Shown: positions 1 to 13,338 of the stretch, piece after piece
Numbering within the stretch: position 1 is the stretch's first letter
Layout of the letters: each line of letters opens with the position of its first letter
NCBI RefSeq assembly: GCF_963662255.1
Contig: NC_085047.1
Location: forward strand, 57,720,006-57,784,005
Length of the DNA: 64,000 nt
From: Cinclus cinclus
Taxonomy: Eukaryota > Chordata > Aves > Passeriformes > Cinclidae
Direction: 5' to 3'
Program-made: the position numbers and the translations under genes
Notes under the pieces: generated by a model
What the model saw: the letters and a program-made list of their open reading frames with translations, nothing else
The model's database searches: none
What the model was told of the DNA's origin: nothing

Positions 1-3000
1 AAATCTACGTGGAATGCAAAATCCTGCAGCCTTCCATAGAGGTCAAAAAGTGTGTAATTGATCACTGCAGGGGAGGAGCTGGGGACACTGAATTAAATGA
101 TCAGGCAGAACATTTCAAGGAAACTAAAGGGAGCACTCGCACAAAACATAATTCAGGAAGGAGAGTCACTGCCATAAATTTTTCTCTGCCATAAATTTAC
201 TACCATAAACTTTTTGAATACCAAAAGTGCAAACAGGTCAATAAAAGAGAGTGTGAGCATGAGGCCCGAAAGGGTAAGGTGGAGAATAGCTCCAGAAGTC
301 CCTAATGCATGGATTTTATTAGATGTTAGGCAGGTCCCCTTTCCCTTTCCCTGACCTCTTTCTTTTATTCTTTTTCAGTAGCTGCTACCAATAACTATTC
401 AAGACATTATACTGTCTTGATGGGCTTTTGATTTGACTCAGTGCAGACTCTCTTAGGAGGTGTAATGGACCGGCTCTTCTTTGGAACAATTCCAATGTCT
501 TCAATTAATATGAAGCAGAAATTATTTCCTACATGTCTGACAATTCCTGCTTTGTTTCCATTTCAGCACTTTCTAAGCAGCTCTTAGCCTCTGAACTTTT
601 CCTTTAAGTTCAGGTCTTGGTTCTCTCAGCTGTGCTCAGCATTACAATAAGACAAAGCATTAAAATCCTCAGTACTGTTTTATTAAATTGTCACAACAAA
701 TAGTGCCAAATGAGGGGCTGGAAATCACATACGTGCTAGTGATTGGATGAGGAAGTGCTACATTACTGCCGCTCTGGACCTGAGCAATCTGAAGTACTTG
801 TCAAGAGGGGGCAGATAAGCTGTGAAGGGCAGATCCCCGGAGCAGATATGGGAAACCTCTTGAAGCACTGGTGCAAGGGCTGGACATGGCCAAATGACCA
901 TAGCCAGCTGGGTCAGATCCCAGCCCCCCAGGCAGCTCCCTCAGCCCCCAGCTGTTTTCGCAGTAGAGGGAGGACCTGGTAGGTCAGATCAGGTGTGCAC
1001 ATATGTGGGGGGTGTGTGAAATTGCATACACGATCTCCCAGTTTGTATCACAGTTCTGTTTTGGTACATTACAGGACACAGGCAATGTTTCAAACCTTCA
1101 AAAGTTTCAGACAAATGGTATAGCCAGTTGTGGAACTAATTGATTCTAACAGTTTTGGTTTGGTTGTAGGATGGCTCCATTTTGAGATAGCACTAAAAGA
1201 AATTAACCATTCATACTATTTTTTGCTTTTTGATTTTATTTCTTTGCTCTTCTTTTAATTTCAGGGCTTCAGAATATATTCACCACCTCCTGGGACGCTT
1301 TTGTGGATTGTCAGTTCTGCAATTTGCCTAGGTTACAAAGCAGTTTGCTCTGCAGGTTTGTAGTTTGAACCAGAACTGCTAGTGGGAAACACACATGAAT
1401 GAAATGAAAGAGACCCTCCAGGCACCACATGAATTTATAGCACAGATTGCCAGTGCCACCTAGAAAACAGAGTGAGATCAAACACATTCAGCTGTGTGTG
1501 CAGGGTGCTCTAGAATCCAGCATGGCCATAAATGGACATATCATCCTCTTTTAAAATATGAGTTACAGTTCTCGTAAATCAACAGAGCAGAAGGATACAG
1601 ACTGGCCCTCTCAAGGCATTATGAGACTTGTATATATGTCTGCATATATTTACTGCATATGTGTGTTTCTGTAGGCAGGTTTTTCCTTAATGCAAACGGC
1701 TATAAAATGTTTTCAGCCCACATTTATTAACAGCAATGCAATCCTCTGTGTGAGACCCATTGGTGACCTTCCCTTGCAAACAAGATGCAATGAATGTGGT
1801 GAAAGCTGTGCACTTTTCTATGATCCCAGTCAGTAGATTTATGATTTAATAATCAGGAAAAAAATCAGTTAAAGAAAACCCTCCAGCTCTGTTAACCTGC
1901 TAAGAGAACCTGATTGCTCCAGAGCTCAGTAAGAAGTCACAATTTAATAAACTCCACCTGGCGTTGCCTCGCCAGTGATGCTTTGTACATCTCTATTGCC
2001 CAGGATGTCTGAGGTTGGTTTTATTGTTGTGAGCCTTTTGATTATGCTCAAGTTAAAATGAGGGATTGCACATTTCAATTTGTTGTGACCCTGTCTTATG
2101 AAAGGGCCTTGCTATAAGCAAAAATAGAAATGAGGCTCATGACCCTGTGTTTTAAATTGTTTATTGTCACTACAGTGTGTAGTCTTGATTTTACAAAGCT
2201 TCTGTACCTGCACCCTCAAATGTATGCTTAAAACCATTTGTTTTATACAAATAGAACCATGTATTTAAATCTATATCAACACATAAGGGGTTGGCTCAAT
2301 GAAGTGTTAAAGCAAAATGTGGTAACTGAGGTTTCATAGCAAGCCAGAATGAAGCTGTGACACAGTCCTAAATAATATGCAAATGGTGACATACATCACA
2401 GCTAATGTCATAGGAGGAAAGGAACATTTCTGGAAAGGAACAGGGAGAAGATTGACACTGACAGCGAGTGGGGGAAAACTAAAAAAAAACTGAATCACAC
2501 CAACAACACACACAAAAGTTGAAGCTGCTGCCATGCTAGGATCTCAAGAAAATAAAATACAAAATTCTGCGTCTGTCTAGCCAACATCAGAAAATGAGGC
2601 AGAAGTGTGAAACCAAAGAGATGTATGAAGTCACTCCAATTGCTCCCAGACACCCCAAGCAGGGAAGGGGGAGAGATTAAATCAGCTGTATTGAAAGAGA
2701 GGGAATCCAGTGCATCCAAAGCAGAGCAGGACAAAAGTAAACTGAAGCCCACATTGGTGGTACTGAAAAGTGGACATCCTTTTTTTAAGGAGAACATGAT
2801 CTGAATACAAGTAAAATGAGTTGTCTGCTAGATTTAATTTAAGAGAAAGAAAAAATATCACGGACAGACCACAGGAACAAAAATCCTGATTTAATTTTAA
2901 CAGACTACAGTGAATAATGCAGAGGGAAGAGAAAGAGGGAGAGCTAGGTGGATGAGATGTTAGTGTAGATTCCAGAAAAAAAGAACCTTTTCAGTCATTT

Positions 3001-6000
3001 CATTACACCTAACACAGCACCTGCCACAGTTTGAGCCATTTGTTTTCTCTTTGTGAGCTCCATATTTATTCTTGGATCATATTAAGTTTCTGTGCATACA
3101 GATGCTACAGGATCTGAAAGAATTAGGAGAAATGTGCCAGAAGTCATAATTTACTTCTTCAGCCAAAAGTATCCAAAGAAGTGCTGGATATCCTATTTCT
3201 TCAAATGTTTACTACTCCAGACACAGAACAGGCAGCTGTGTATGAGCTTGTCCTGGCAAAGGAGTGGAGAGGGTAACCTCATCTACCCTTTCAGTCTCTG
3301 AGCTTTGATGATTCATATTTTGCAAGAGCAGCTTTGCTTATAAATAAGAGCAGGTTTAACAAGTGAAACTAGTTAGCCTTTAGAAAATTAATGCATGCCT
3401 CCTAACAAAAGGCAGAGCTTGAACCCAAAGAGCAAATCCCTCTTGCTGTGAAGTGCTTTCCAGAGTTTAATTTCACATGTAGGACCAGTAGCACTCACAG
3501 CAGGAAGGCAGAATGAGTCATGGGGGGATGCTGGGAACTGGGATGGGAAAGCATTGCAAAAGTACCCGTAACATAAATTGCTTATCACTCTGTACTTTGC
3601 TTTTCAAACAGAGATGATTTTGACATTGTAATCTGTTTCAAGGAAACAAGAAAACCTGGAGGGTGCTAGACTGAAGGCTAATCCCATCAGAACTCTTACC
3701 ATCCTGAAAGGCAGCAAAATTGTTTCTCATGCGATGATGTAAGAGAAGATAAAATCAAGAAAATAACAGATTTAGAAAGTGGGACGGCCTATTTGTTGCC
3801 CTGTTATTGTATGGACTGATTTATTTCAGAAAGGATGAAAGAGAATAAAACATCAGTCAGAGTTGCTATCTGTTTTCAGAGTCCTTCACACTATTTCACA
3901 TGATAGATAGAGTGCAAGGCAAAGGATGTTCACATATCTTGGCAGTTACAGAAACTAAGGAAGCCTCCGTCCAGTTTATCTGCAGCTTGGTAATCTCTTA
4001 TCATTTATATCACTGACAGCTCAACTGAGATAAAGGGAGCCTTCTTCTGAGGAAGAAGGGATTTTGCCCATCCCAGGGCAAGAGTACACACCCTCAAATC
4101 ACCTTATGCTGGCTGCCATTTCACAGGGGTTTTTATTCCTGAGAACCACCTGCCCAAGTGACTCCACCAACCTTGTAGGGAAAAAAAAACTTGATATTCT
4201 TCCCACCACATTTCTCTGGATTGGATGGTTGAAATTATGCCTTTGGGAAATAGCAGAATTGTTATGCTTAGGAAATAGGTACAAGGATCAATTCCAGCTG
4301 CTTATGTTTTGTTTTGTGCATGTTTCTACCAATGGATTTTGTCATTTTGGTTTTTTTCTCCCTCTAGCTTTCTTCCTATTTGTGGGTAGATGTAAATGTA
4401 GACAACAGTATGTTTCCTCAAAAGTGCCTGTTTTAAACAAGGCACTAGATACCAAATGCTGAATCACAAATCAAAGTCCAACATTCTTCTCCTGTGCTAT
4501 CTCAGCACAGATTCTGATACATATATACCATAGTATCACATTGACTTCTTCAGGGAAAGGGAAAGTGATTTTCTTACTGATGTGATAGGTAACTCATCCT
4601 GTTGAGAATCAGTGAAATCAGGGCAATCCAATCTGTACTAGCAAAGCTTATCCCTCTCCTTCAATAAGGTGTTTTCCTTGTCTGCTATTGCTGCATCCTG
4701 TGAAGCAATTATGCTTGGCCAAAATTTTCCCTGATTCAAAGTAAACAGCATATTGCCAAACTTTAGGAAACATGGAAGTGTTTCACTGAGGTGGAGGTCA
4801 GTCATTTCACTTAGTATATATGAGCATAGTCCAGTGTTTTGTTCCTCTGGCAGAGAGCAGAGACAGCTGCAGGAGCAGTGCAAAAGCTCAAAGGGCCTTT
4901 TCTTCCCCTCTCAACACCTGCTGGCAGTCATCTACCCCAGGACAAAATGGGGTAGAGACATTCTCCCCACGGTCCTGTGACATTTAACACCAGCTTGTTC
5001 TGGGATGAGTGGATTGCCTCCATGGGGACCTGAGAACTGAGGCCAGTAGAAAACCCTTGGCAAACGTGTTCAGTAGACACTGTCCAGACCCTGAGATATA
5101 CAAGCAACCAAAATTTCTATGACATTTGGCTTTTTTATTTAGTTTGGGTATTTCAAAATGGGTGTCGTGAACCCGTTTTCCTTGATGCTTTTCCACTGTG
5201 GCATGGGAGTAGTAGCCTAGTGGCATTTCCCTTTGCCTGTCCACAGCAAATTCCTGAGGAATTGAGCAAAACAAGAGTTTTGCCTGGCTGGCTCAGGATT
5301 GAGTGAGTCACTTGCTTGGGGACTATCTGCTTTCACAGATCACAGACAAGGAAGAGGAGCAGATCACTGGTACAGTGCTCCTTATCAGCCTGGGGAATCC
5401 AGAGATGGAGAAATAAAGGAATATGGATCTCTAATTTAGAGCAGATTGGGAAAAAAACAATGTTGGAAAATAGATCTGTATTTATAGAACGTATTACAGA
5501 ACACAAGGATCACTTCATTCAGCAGCTGGAGATACAGAAATTTCCATACCCTAGTTTAAGTTTGCTTATTGTGCTTTCAATATGGGATTTAGCTTATTAA
5601 CTTCTGCCATACGTATGTGAGCCAAACAGACTCTGCTTCCTAAATTATAGACAATGGAAGGAAAGAGGCACTTCGAAACCATTGTTCACCTTATCTATTG
5701 TAAAAGACTTCTGCAGGCTGAGGCAAATTGAACTTGTAGTGTCTTTCACCTGCAGTAATTGTTCTCTAATCCTCACAATGTAAAGCATATCACATAGTGA
5801 ACCTCCAATAACTACAATCTGCTAGAAGTATCCCAGTAAAGGTAATTTTTTACTTCATTAGACAGCTTCTTTCACTAAGCATCACTTTCTATGTTATCCC
5901 TTGAACATCACCTATCCCCACACCACAAATTAGCACTAAAGGATCCTGCTGGCAGGGTCATGTGTCTACAAATGAGATTCACATTCTGATATCCTGCCCA

Positions 6001-8379
6001 ACCCCCCATCTGCACTGCTATCACTGTCCAGAAGCACTGCAGAGGCACTGAACTCTGCCTACCAAAGTGCCTAAACGTGCTTGTTCATCAACCTGCCACC
6101 TCGTCCCACCCCAAAATCTGATTTGTCATATATCTGAGTTTCTGAAAGCTGAGAAGGCATCACAGCCCATCTCCTCCTGCTAGCACAGGATGATGAGGAG
6201 CTCCAAATGCTCCTGAAAATCACATGCAGCCTAGGAGGGCTCCTTTGAAGAGGGAACAATGGGGACATCACACCGTGCCTGGGCAACTTGCCTTTCCTAC
6301 TCCAGCTGCCAGCAGAACAGAGCATGTCAGGAGTCACAATACTGGTGTGCCACATCCTGGGGTGGCAGAGAAGCCACCACTCTGCATTGTAAATGCATTA
6401 AGCAAAGATGGAAAGTGAGGGACCCAGGTGAGAGCTTCATGCTAAAACACACAGGACCTGGCAGGTCTGAGGACTGCAGCTGATGGTTTCAGGGAGGAGC
6501 TGTGTTCAACAATTCTGAGCTGGAAGGACAGGTTAATCATGCACATGGCCTAAAGCAAGGAAGGCAGAAAGATGAAAGCTGGGGAATCCCAAAGAGATGA
6601 GAGGCAGAGCTACACACACCGCAGTAAAGAAAACCTGAACTACATTTTGGGAAGGGCAGCTTGTTCTGGTGCAAGAAGCACACAAGCTTGAGTGCTTGTC
6701 CAAGTGAACATCCATGGGTGGCACATTTGCATTCTTCCCTATATTAACAGTGGACACATTTTTGTCTTCTGTTTAACCAGGTGAGCAGCTGCTTACATCT
6801 GATACAGCCTGATACAGGGGTGAGCTTGGCTGTGGCCAACAGCCTTTGCTCTGTTATCCTCAGTGCTCTTGTATTTGTGCATGTGTTTATGATGCACATC
6901 CCACAGACTTTTGTTTTGAGAGGTTAGAGGTGGCTAGATGGCTCACAAACTGAGCAGATTGAAATAGTACCTATTATTAATTTTCTTATTGTATGGGGCA
7001 CAGATCAATGGAAAATTTGAAGTTTATTGGCAATCTGCTGGGCGAAACCTTTGGAAAACCACTCCTCTAGGAGTCCTCTCTAGGTGACCATGGGAGAAGT
7101 TATCATTGGTGCAAGAGAAGCATGACTATCACCACTCCAGTGATCTGAAATGAGGTGAGTTCAACTAAGTCAAAGCAGAACTCTGTCTCTGAACCCATGC
7201 TTAGTCATGTAAGTTAATCATAACTTCCACTACATCTGTGCAACCAAGGAGGTGACACTGTCACCAGTGGTACTCTTCTGGGTGCTTTCACTTACCCACA
7301 CAAGACTGCACACAAGACTTCCTGTGGTCAACAAATTGGTGATTGTGCCTTGGAGTAACAGAGGCACACCCTGACACAAGGTAGTAAGTATTGGGAAGCT
7401 CATACACAATGATATGTTGTTTAGAAAAAAAATTACTTATCGGCCTACATCACTGCATTGTAGCAAAATTTGGGTTTCTACAGGCTAGGTAGACAAACAA
7501 GAAGAGATTGAGAGTTTGGGCTGGCTCTGTAGTAAAGATCTGTCCTACTCATGCAGAAATGCTATCCAAATCACAGAGGATCAGGAAAACCAGCTACAGG
7601 CTCCCTGAATTTCTGTATGAAGCAATCACCGTTACACAACTCGTAACTGAGTTTGCTGCACATAACTCTCTGTTCTTTATTACAGTGTTGACTAATGAAG
7701 CCTTACTTGAGAATAAAACCCAACTTTTGGTAGCATTGTGGTGTTAATATAATTATTCATTGTCTGTATATTGTGTTTGTGCTAGTGCTAAAGAACAGAT
7801 GTTATGAGTGAAATCTGGAGAGTTTATTATAAGCAAAAATAATTAGCTTCCTGTTCTGTAGGAACAAGTCTGTTGTCCACCTGCCTAATTAGAACTTCAG
7901 TCAGTCTTGTGTCATGTTGCAACCAAATCTCTGAAATGTTTTTTTTCAAGGTTCAAAGACTTGAGAGTGAGGCAACTCATCTGGATATCATATGAAAAGG
8001 CTGACTACTTTCATTTATCTCTGTGTCACCTTATTCAGTGAAGTTTCATTATACAGCTAAGAGGCTTCTATAATTACTTTTGTCCTTGTTTCTGTTATAT
8101 AATTATAACAAAATTTCTTTTTTATTTCTGTAAGGTCTACAAGTTCCTGTGTGCATAGGAAGAAAAAAAAATTCCAAAATCCAGGGAAACTTGAAGTCAC
8201 AAGCAACAAAAACAGACAGAATCCACTTTAGGACAGTTGTTAACCATTTCTAGAGCCATCAGGTAGACCAATGAGAATGATCAAACATCTGTGAAGGGAT
8301 AGGGTAACCTTTTTCAAGCACATGAAAGATTGCTCCAAACAAAGGAATTAATATCTCCTCCAAGTATTTGTCTTAGATA
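1..8379. other. Intergenic, no recognisable gene
   Basis: I see no exon series, RNA gene or intact repeat here. Open frames are short (longest 132 codons at 4064-4462), lack recognisable domains and overlap frames on the other strand. The base composition is ordinary for avian intergenic DNA. In mammals the next gene beyond LACC1 is SERP2; its very characteristic exons are not seen. Confidence 0.6.
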
Positions 8380-8610
8380 GTACAGGAATTAACCTGCAGC
8401 AGTGAATATTTCTCTGAAACATGAGGAAAAAGCTCTCTAATTGCAAGGGCAGTGAAGCAGTGCAATAGACTTTCTAAAAAGACTGCAGATAGTACTTTTG
8501 TCAAGGAAGTTAGACATCTTCCATCACTATGCATGCTGCTGTGGGGTAAGATTAGATGACCCTTGAAGATTTCTTCAGCCTTGTGACTATATGGGATAGC
8601 TGGGCAGGCT
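8380..8610 (+). mobile_element. Degenerate CR1 3' fragment, plus orientation
   Basis: The stretch reads like the terminal 200 bp of a CR1 copy: AGGGCAGTGAAGCAGTGCAA near 8444, a block resembling the terminal exit sequence, then GATTAGATGACCCTTGAAGA near 8551 and GACTATATGGGATAG at the end. Divergence is high, and the diagnostic 8-bp end repeat is mostly lost. Another LINE 3' end is possible. Confidence 0.5.
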
Positions 8611-9791
8611 GTCAAGGCAGAGAAGTAGACATATTATGAGATGGGTGAGGGTCAGAACAACAGTAGAGCTGTCTAGGGTCACTAGGACAGGCGCTGGCAG
8701 GAAGCTTAGTCGTGACATGTCAGGAGTGGGGCTGCTTTAGGACCAGATTTGCAACTTGTGGGGGTCTAAAATGCAGTTTTAAAGAATCTGTTGTAAAAGA
8801 ATTTGAGTCCACATGCGATGTTCAAAAAGCATATCTGACTGTGGTGCCATGCAAACACAAAAAAAGAAAAATAGTCACTACCAGAGAAGGGTTCACACAC
8901 AAATTTGTCAACACCAGCGTGTTGAGAGCCAATCAGCCTCATACAAAGCTTTATCTGCAAAGCACAGTGGTTAGTGGACAATGATGACTTATTTTTCTAA
9001 GCAGGTCTCTGCTCACCACAGTTCACAAATAAAATCTCAGCCTAAAATCCTGAGGGTAGGATCCGTCACTGCAAGATGTGCCATACTCTGTGTGAAGGAG
9101 GGGAGTGGGGCCAGGCACCCAGATATTTTGAGATGTAGTCCTCTCCCCAGAGAGCTGCCAGGTGCTAGACTGATATCTAATCCAAATCTCTTACTATATC
9201 TGCTCAGAAAGGCAGGCTACAAGTGCTGGGATCAGTTCATATGAATCTCTCCTCAGGTCTCTGTTGTGCAATGCTGTTTTCTGTTCTTCTTCTTGCAACA
9301 GTAAGCTGCAACTGCTGCTTCAGGGATTCTACAAAGGATGCAGCTTATGTAATATCCATTTAGAAATGACAAAGCTTTCTTTTTTGGGCCTTTCATGTAG
9401 TAGTCCACCCACATGCAGGCGGTGCACACAAATGACGTATCACCCGGGGGCCGAGACTTGCTGCAGAAATTGATAGTAAGCTGTTGTTATTCTAATTATG
9501 TGGCTGTCTTCCTTAATTAAAGCTATGCCACAGGTCATTTACCCTGGTGCAGAGTCCATGAACATTAATCCTGGCAGTGTTTTGGAATCAGAGAATTCTC
9601 ATTAGCATAGGATTGGCTGTGAGGGAAGTATAATCATCTGAAACCCTTTACAAAGGAATGTAAATTAGCATCCATGCCTCCCATGTACTATTGACATAGT
9701 GAATTATTTTACTGGCTAGAAATGAAAATGAGCACGGAGCAACAGCTCTCATAACTGCAGCTCAGGCTGTACTGTGTTTGCAGTGGGGATT

Positions 9792-9816
9792 TGTGTGTGT
9801 GTGCGTGTGTGTGTGT
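9792..9816. repeat. Short (TG)n microsatellite
   Basis: Twelve TG units with one TGCG interruption. Confidence 0.93.
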
Positions 9817-11341
9817 ATCCACAGCCAGAAACTCTAATTATCATCTCTGATGGCTCACCAGCTCTGGAAGCTCAAGCTCCTCCCCATGCAAAGCACTGCA
9901 ATCTGTTTACACTGAAGTAATAACTGAGAATGAAAAATAGACTTTAGGATGCCTTATTAATCTTGGTGTTCTTCACTCAGAAGCATGGAGCCCCATATTA
10001 GGAGTGGATTTAGGTTGGGGAGTGGCTTCTGAACCACGCTGTAATAACAGGAATAATTCTTCCACTTGTCTAATCAAGCAATGATTGCAGTTTATTTTTG
10101 GTCACAAATCACACTTCAAGACAGATCTTTAGTTTTGCAAAGATTGAAAAAGGTCCAGGTAGAGAGAAAAAAAAAGGCTTTTAATCAAGCACTGATTCCA
10201 CAGATCAGCAAGATCATCACCCACAGCTAATCAAAAACCATCCCTCCAAGGAGACAAGCAAACAGTGATCGCCCATGCTAGAGCTGAAGAGAGGAACACC
10301 ACACCCAGGGAGAGAAGCCTGATGTTCTGATTGCTGGTCCTCTGCTCCATCTATCCTATACCAGCCCTTTTGCATTATGTGATTATAGCAGGGTAGAAAT
10401 AATTAACGCAGTTCTACAATAGGAATTGTTCTTCTACAGAATCAAGTTCTCCTTTACATAGAATAATTGCTTCCCTGGCACACTTCCCATCCTGCTCAAA
10501 AGGCAAGCAATGGCTATGGCTAAGAGCCAACTATGGCCAAGAGTACTGTATCTATAATTTTGGAAATTCGTTTTCAAAACACAGAATTGCGCTCCTGATA
10601 GCAAAGTATAGCCAGAACATTTAGCTGTGATATAAAGCAATATAATATTTCACTGGCATGTGTTAAAATGCTGTATTGTCCTACACGGATATGGTCTCAG
10701 AGTTGTTATTACAGTGAAAAAAAGTTAGGAAGTGTCAGGATAAGTCCTGTTTTCCTCAAAGTTAAAGAAACTAGTTTTAAAGTGTGACACTTCTGGCAAT
10801 ATTTACTGGAAGAAGAATAAAAAAAACACCCTAAAAATAGGACATAGTAAATTAAAAAGGAACAAAACCACCTACTGATCTTAAGGGTTGCATTTATACA
10901 GTGGTAAAGCAGTCTGGAGTAAAGCAATTCCATTTCTATTTAATTTATGCTCTGATATTGATAGGATCACCAGTAGCACAGTATCCAAGTAGCTCACAAC
11001 ACAGAGATGCTATTACCAACATCATAATTTTACAGATGAAGAAATGGAAGTCCAAATTCTCAAAGCTATTAGAGTTTACAGATAAATATCTTGACAAAGT
11101 GACTTGCGCTATGGCCGGTCAGGAAATCAAGTTGAGGTTTCTCACTCCCTCAGCAGCACTCACATAACTGGCTCAAGGTTTGCTTTCTGTGGGACGGTTT
11201 TGCTTTTGTTACAATATAAAATAATTTTAACCAAGACCATATGCTGTTACTGCGTCCTACTCTGTGAATTGAAGAACTGTTCAATCTCACTTGCACTCTG
11301 AGGAAAGTAGCATTTATTCTTTTGAATGTTCAAAGTGATCT

Positions 11342-11396
11342 TTGTGTGTGTGTGTTTGTGTGTGTGTGTGTATGTGTGTGTGTGTGTGTGTGTTTG
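11342..11396. repeat. (GT)n microsatellite, interrupted
   Basis: About 27 GT units with TTTG and TATG interruptions, 55 bp in all. Confidence 0.97.
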
Positions 11397-11909
11397 TCAA
11401 CAAGTCACAACTGATTTTTTTTTCCCCAGGCTTATCTATGCTTTTAGCAGCCATTTGCACCTGATCTCCAGTCATCCTCACATGGTAATTTGAAAGCAGC
11501 CTACTGTCATCAGAATAATTTGATCTTCAGGGTGAGAGAACAGTGATGGTTGTTGGCACTTTCAGAGAGTATCTGAATGTCACAACAGAAGGTGGGGAGC
11601 TAAGGAAGAGGCTCTTTCTTCAAACAGAGATTCAGTGTTCTGAAGCATTTAATGTTTCTTCTGTGTTTTGCTAGGGGTAAAAAAAAAAGTTGGAACATCA
11701 GTTAACAATAACAAAGACAGGGCCATAGAGTTGTTTTGGGAAAGACAAATTCAAACAATCTCAGCTACTGTCTACAATCAAACTTTTGCTCCTGATTAGA
11801 TATCTAAAATGTCTGGGGTGGATTGGCAAGTTTTCAGTTTTATTCTATCGCATTAACAAATGTGGCAAAGTTGGGGCAGCAGAGCCTTTGAAAAAGGTGA
11901 TCACCTAAA

Positions 11910-13338
11910 TCAATCAGACATGCAAAAGTCCATAGGACAAGATGTGTTTCATATAATGGGGCTCAGAGTGGTGGTGAATGTCACTACATGTGCAATCCCT
12001 GTCACCCTTGAGAGGCCTTGCTAATCCGTCAAGATTCCCAATGACTGGGAAAAGGTAAAAGTCACAAATACGTTTGTGACAAAGACCAAGAAGGAGAAGC
12101 CTTCTTGAGGAGGTGAGACCTTCTGCCCTACAAGCCAATACGTCTCATCTTTCAGTCCCTGTAATGGTCATAGAGAACATTTCCAGGCACACAAAGGACA
12201 ACAGAATGATTTGAGTCAGCCAGCATGGATTTTCTGAGGGCAGACCATGTTTTACCTGGTTTTCCTCTATGATCAGATGATCAGCTCAGAGGACAATGGA
12301 AGAAGAGATTATGTTAATTTTGAAAGAATTCAATCTTGAATGCAGCCTCCCCAAGTACCCTCACAGCAAAATTGGCTGGGTATTGACTGCATTAAGTAGA
12401 TAGTAGTTTGAACTAAAATTTGACTAGACCTTTGGATTCAAAGGCCTGTTATGAGCAGCATGAAATCCAGGTGGCATCCAGGTCATGCAGCAATGGTGCC
12501 CATCTGTTCAATGTCTTTATCCATGGCCTAAATGATAGGACAGAATGCAGTCTCTGCAAATTCATGGCTGATACTAAATTAGACAGAACAGTTGATAAGC
12601 TGGAGAGTTGAAGTATTGTTTGGAAGAAAAACAGCAGGCTGGATATACAAGCTGACAAGAAAAATGAACTTTTAAAAAAGCAAAGTGCTGCATCTGGGAT
12701 ACAGTCATTCCACGCCCTAGTATGGGCTGGGTTGTCAGCTAGATAAAAAGCAACTTTGCAGGGAAGGATTGGGGGGATACGTGGAGAGCAGGTTTAGTAT
12801 GAGCCAACAATGTGCCATTTCTACAAAGAGGGATGGACACATACTGGGATCTGTCAACAAAAGCATAGCTAGAAGGTCAGCAGCATTGCCCTTTGCTCAC
12901 AAGCTGGTGAGACCACACCTACAGTAATATCTCCAATTTGGGATATACAAGGGGGAGCCCAGAGGAAGGCAACCAAGGTGGTCAGGGGTCTGGAGCATTC
13001 AGTATATGAGAAAAGGCTGAGATTTGTTGAGGGAAAATTACTGCTACATTTGACTACAGCTACTTGAAGAGAAAGGCATAGAGACTTCCTTCTCAGAGCT
13101 GCACAAAACCAGGAACAAGACATGCTATAACGTGATAGTTCTGATTATGTGTCAGGAAAAAAGATCATTCAGCATGTGGTAAAATATAGATGCCCCAGAG
13201 GAGCTGTCTCCAAAGGTATCATATTTGGAGATACTCAGAACTTGACTGGACACAGCTCTGAGCAGGCTCGTGTAGCTTGGTGTTACTTTGCGAAGCAGGT
13301 AGGACTTGATGACCTGGTGAGATCACTTTCAGCCAAAA
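11910..13338 (+). mobile_element. Old CR1 LINE fragment, plus orientation (end of reverse transcriptase region to 3' UTR)
   Basis: Reading along the plus strand, degenerate but collinear CR1 landmarks appear: AATGACTGGGAAAAGG and the AGCCAGCATGGATTT block near 12220 (RT region), GTTCAATGTCTTTATCCATGG near 12507, AAATTCATGGCTGATACTAA near 12557, GAGCCAACAATGTGCCATT near 12800, GGTGAGACCACACCTAC near 12905, GGTCTGGAGCATTCA near 12983, and a 3' part with TAGGACTTGATGACCTGGTG near 13300. Many stops and small indels interrupt any RT frame, so it is an inactive, 5'-truncated copy. The limits are approximate. Confidence 0.8.

Larger units (their letters stand above)
8611..11909. other. Intergenic, no recognisable gene
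   Basis: It contains a short TG repeat and A/T-rich stretches with TAATTA-type homeodomain core motifs around 9480-9860, which could be part of an enhancer but are not specific. No coding or RNA gene is seen. Confidence 0.55.

Noticed and set aside
4064..4462. 132-codon plus-strand frame
   Set aside because: No recognisable domain, no splice context, an opposing frame on the other strand, and a run of hydrophobic codons that looks random.
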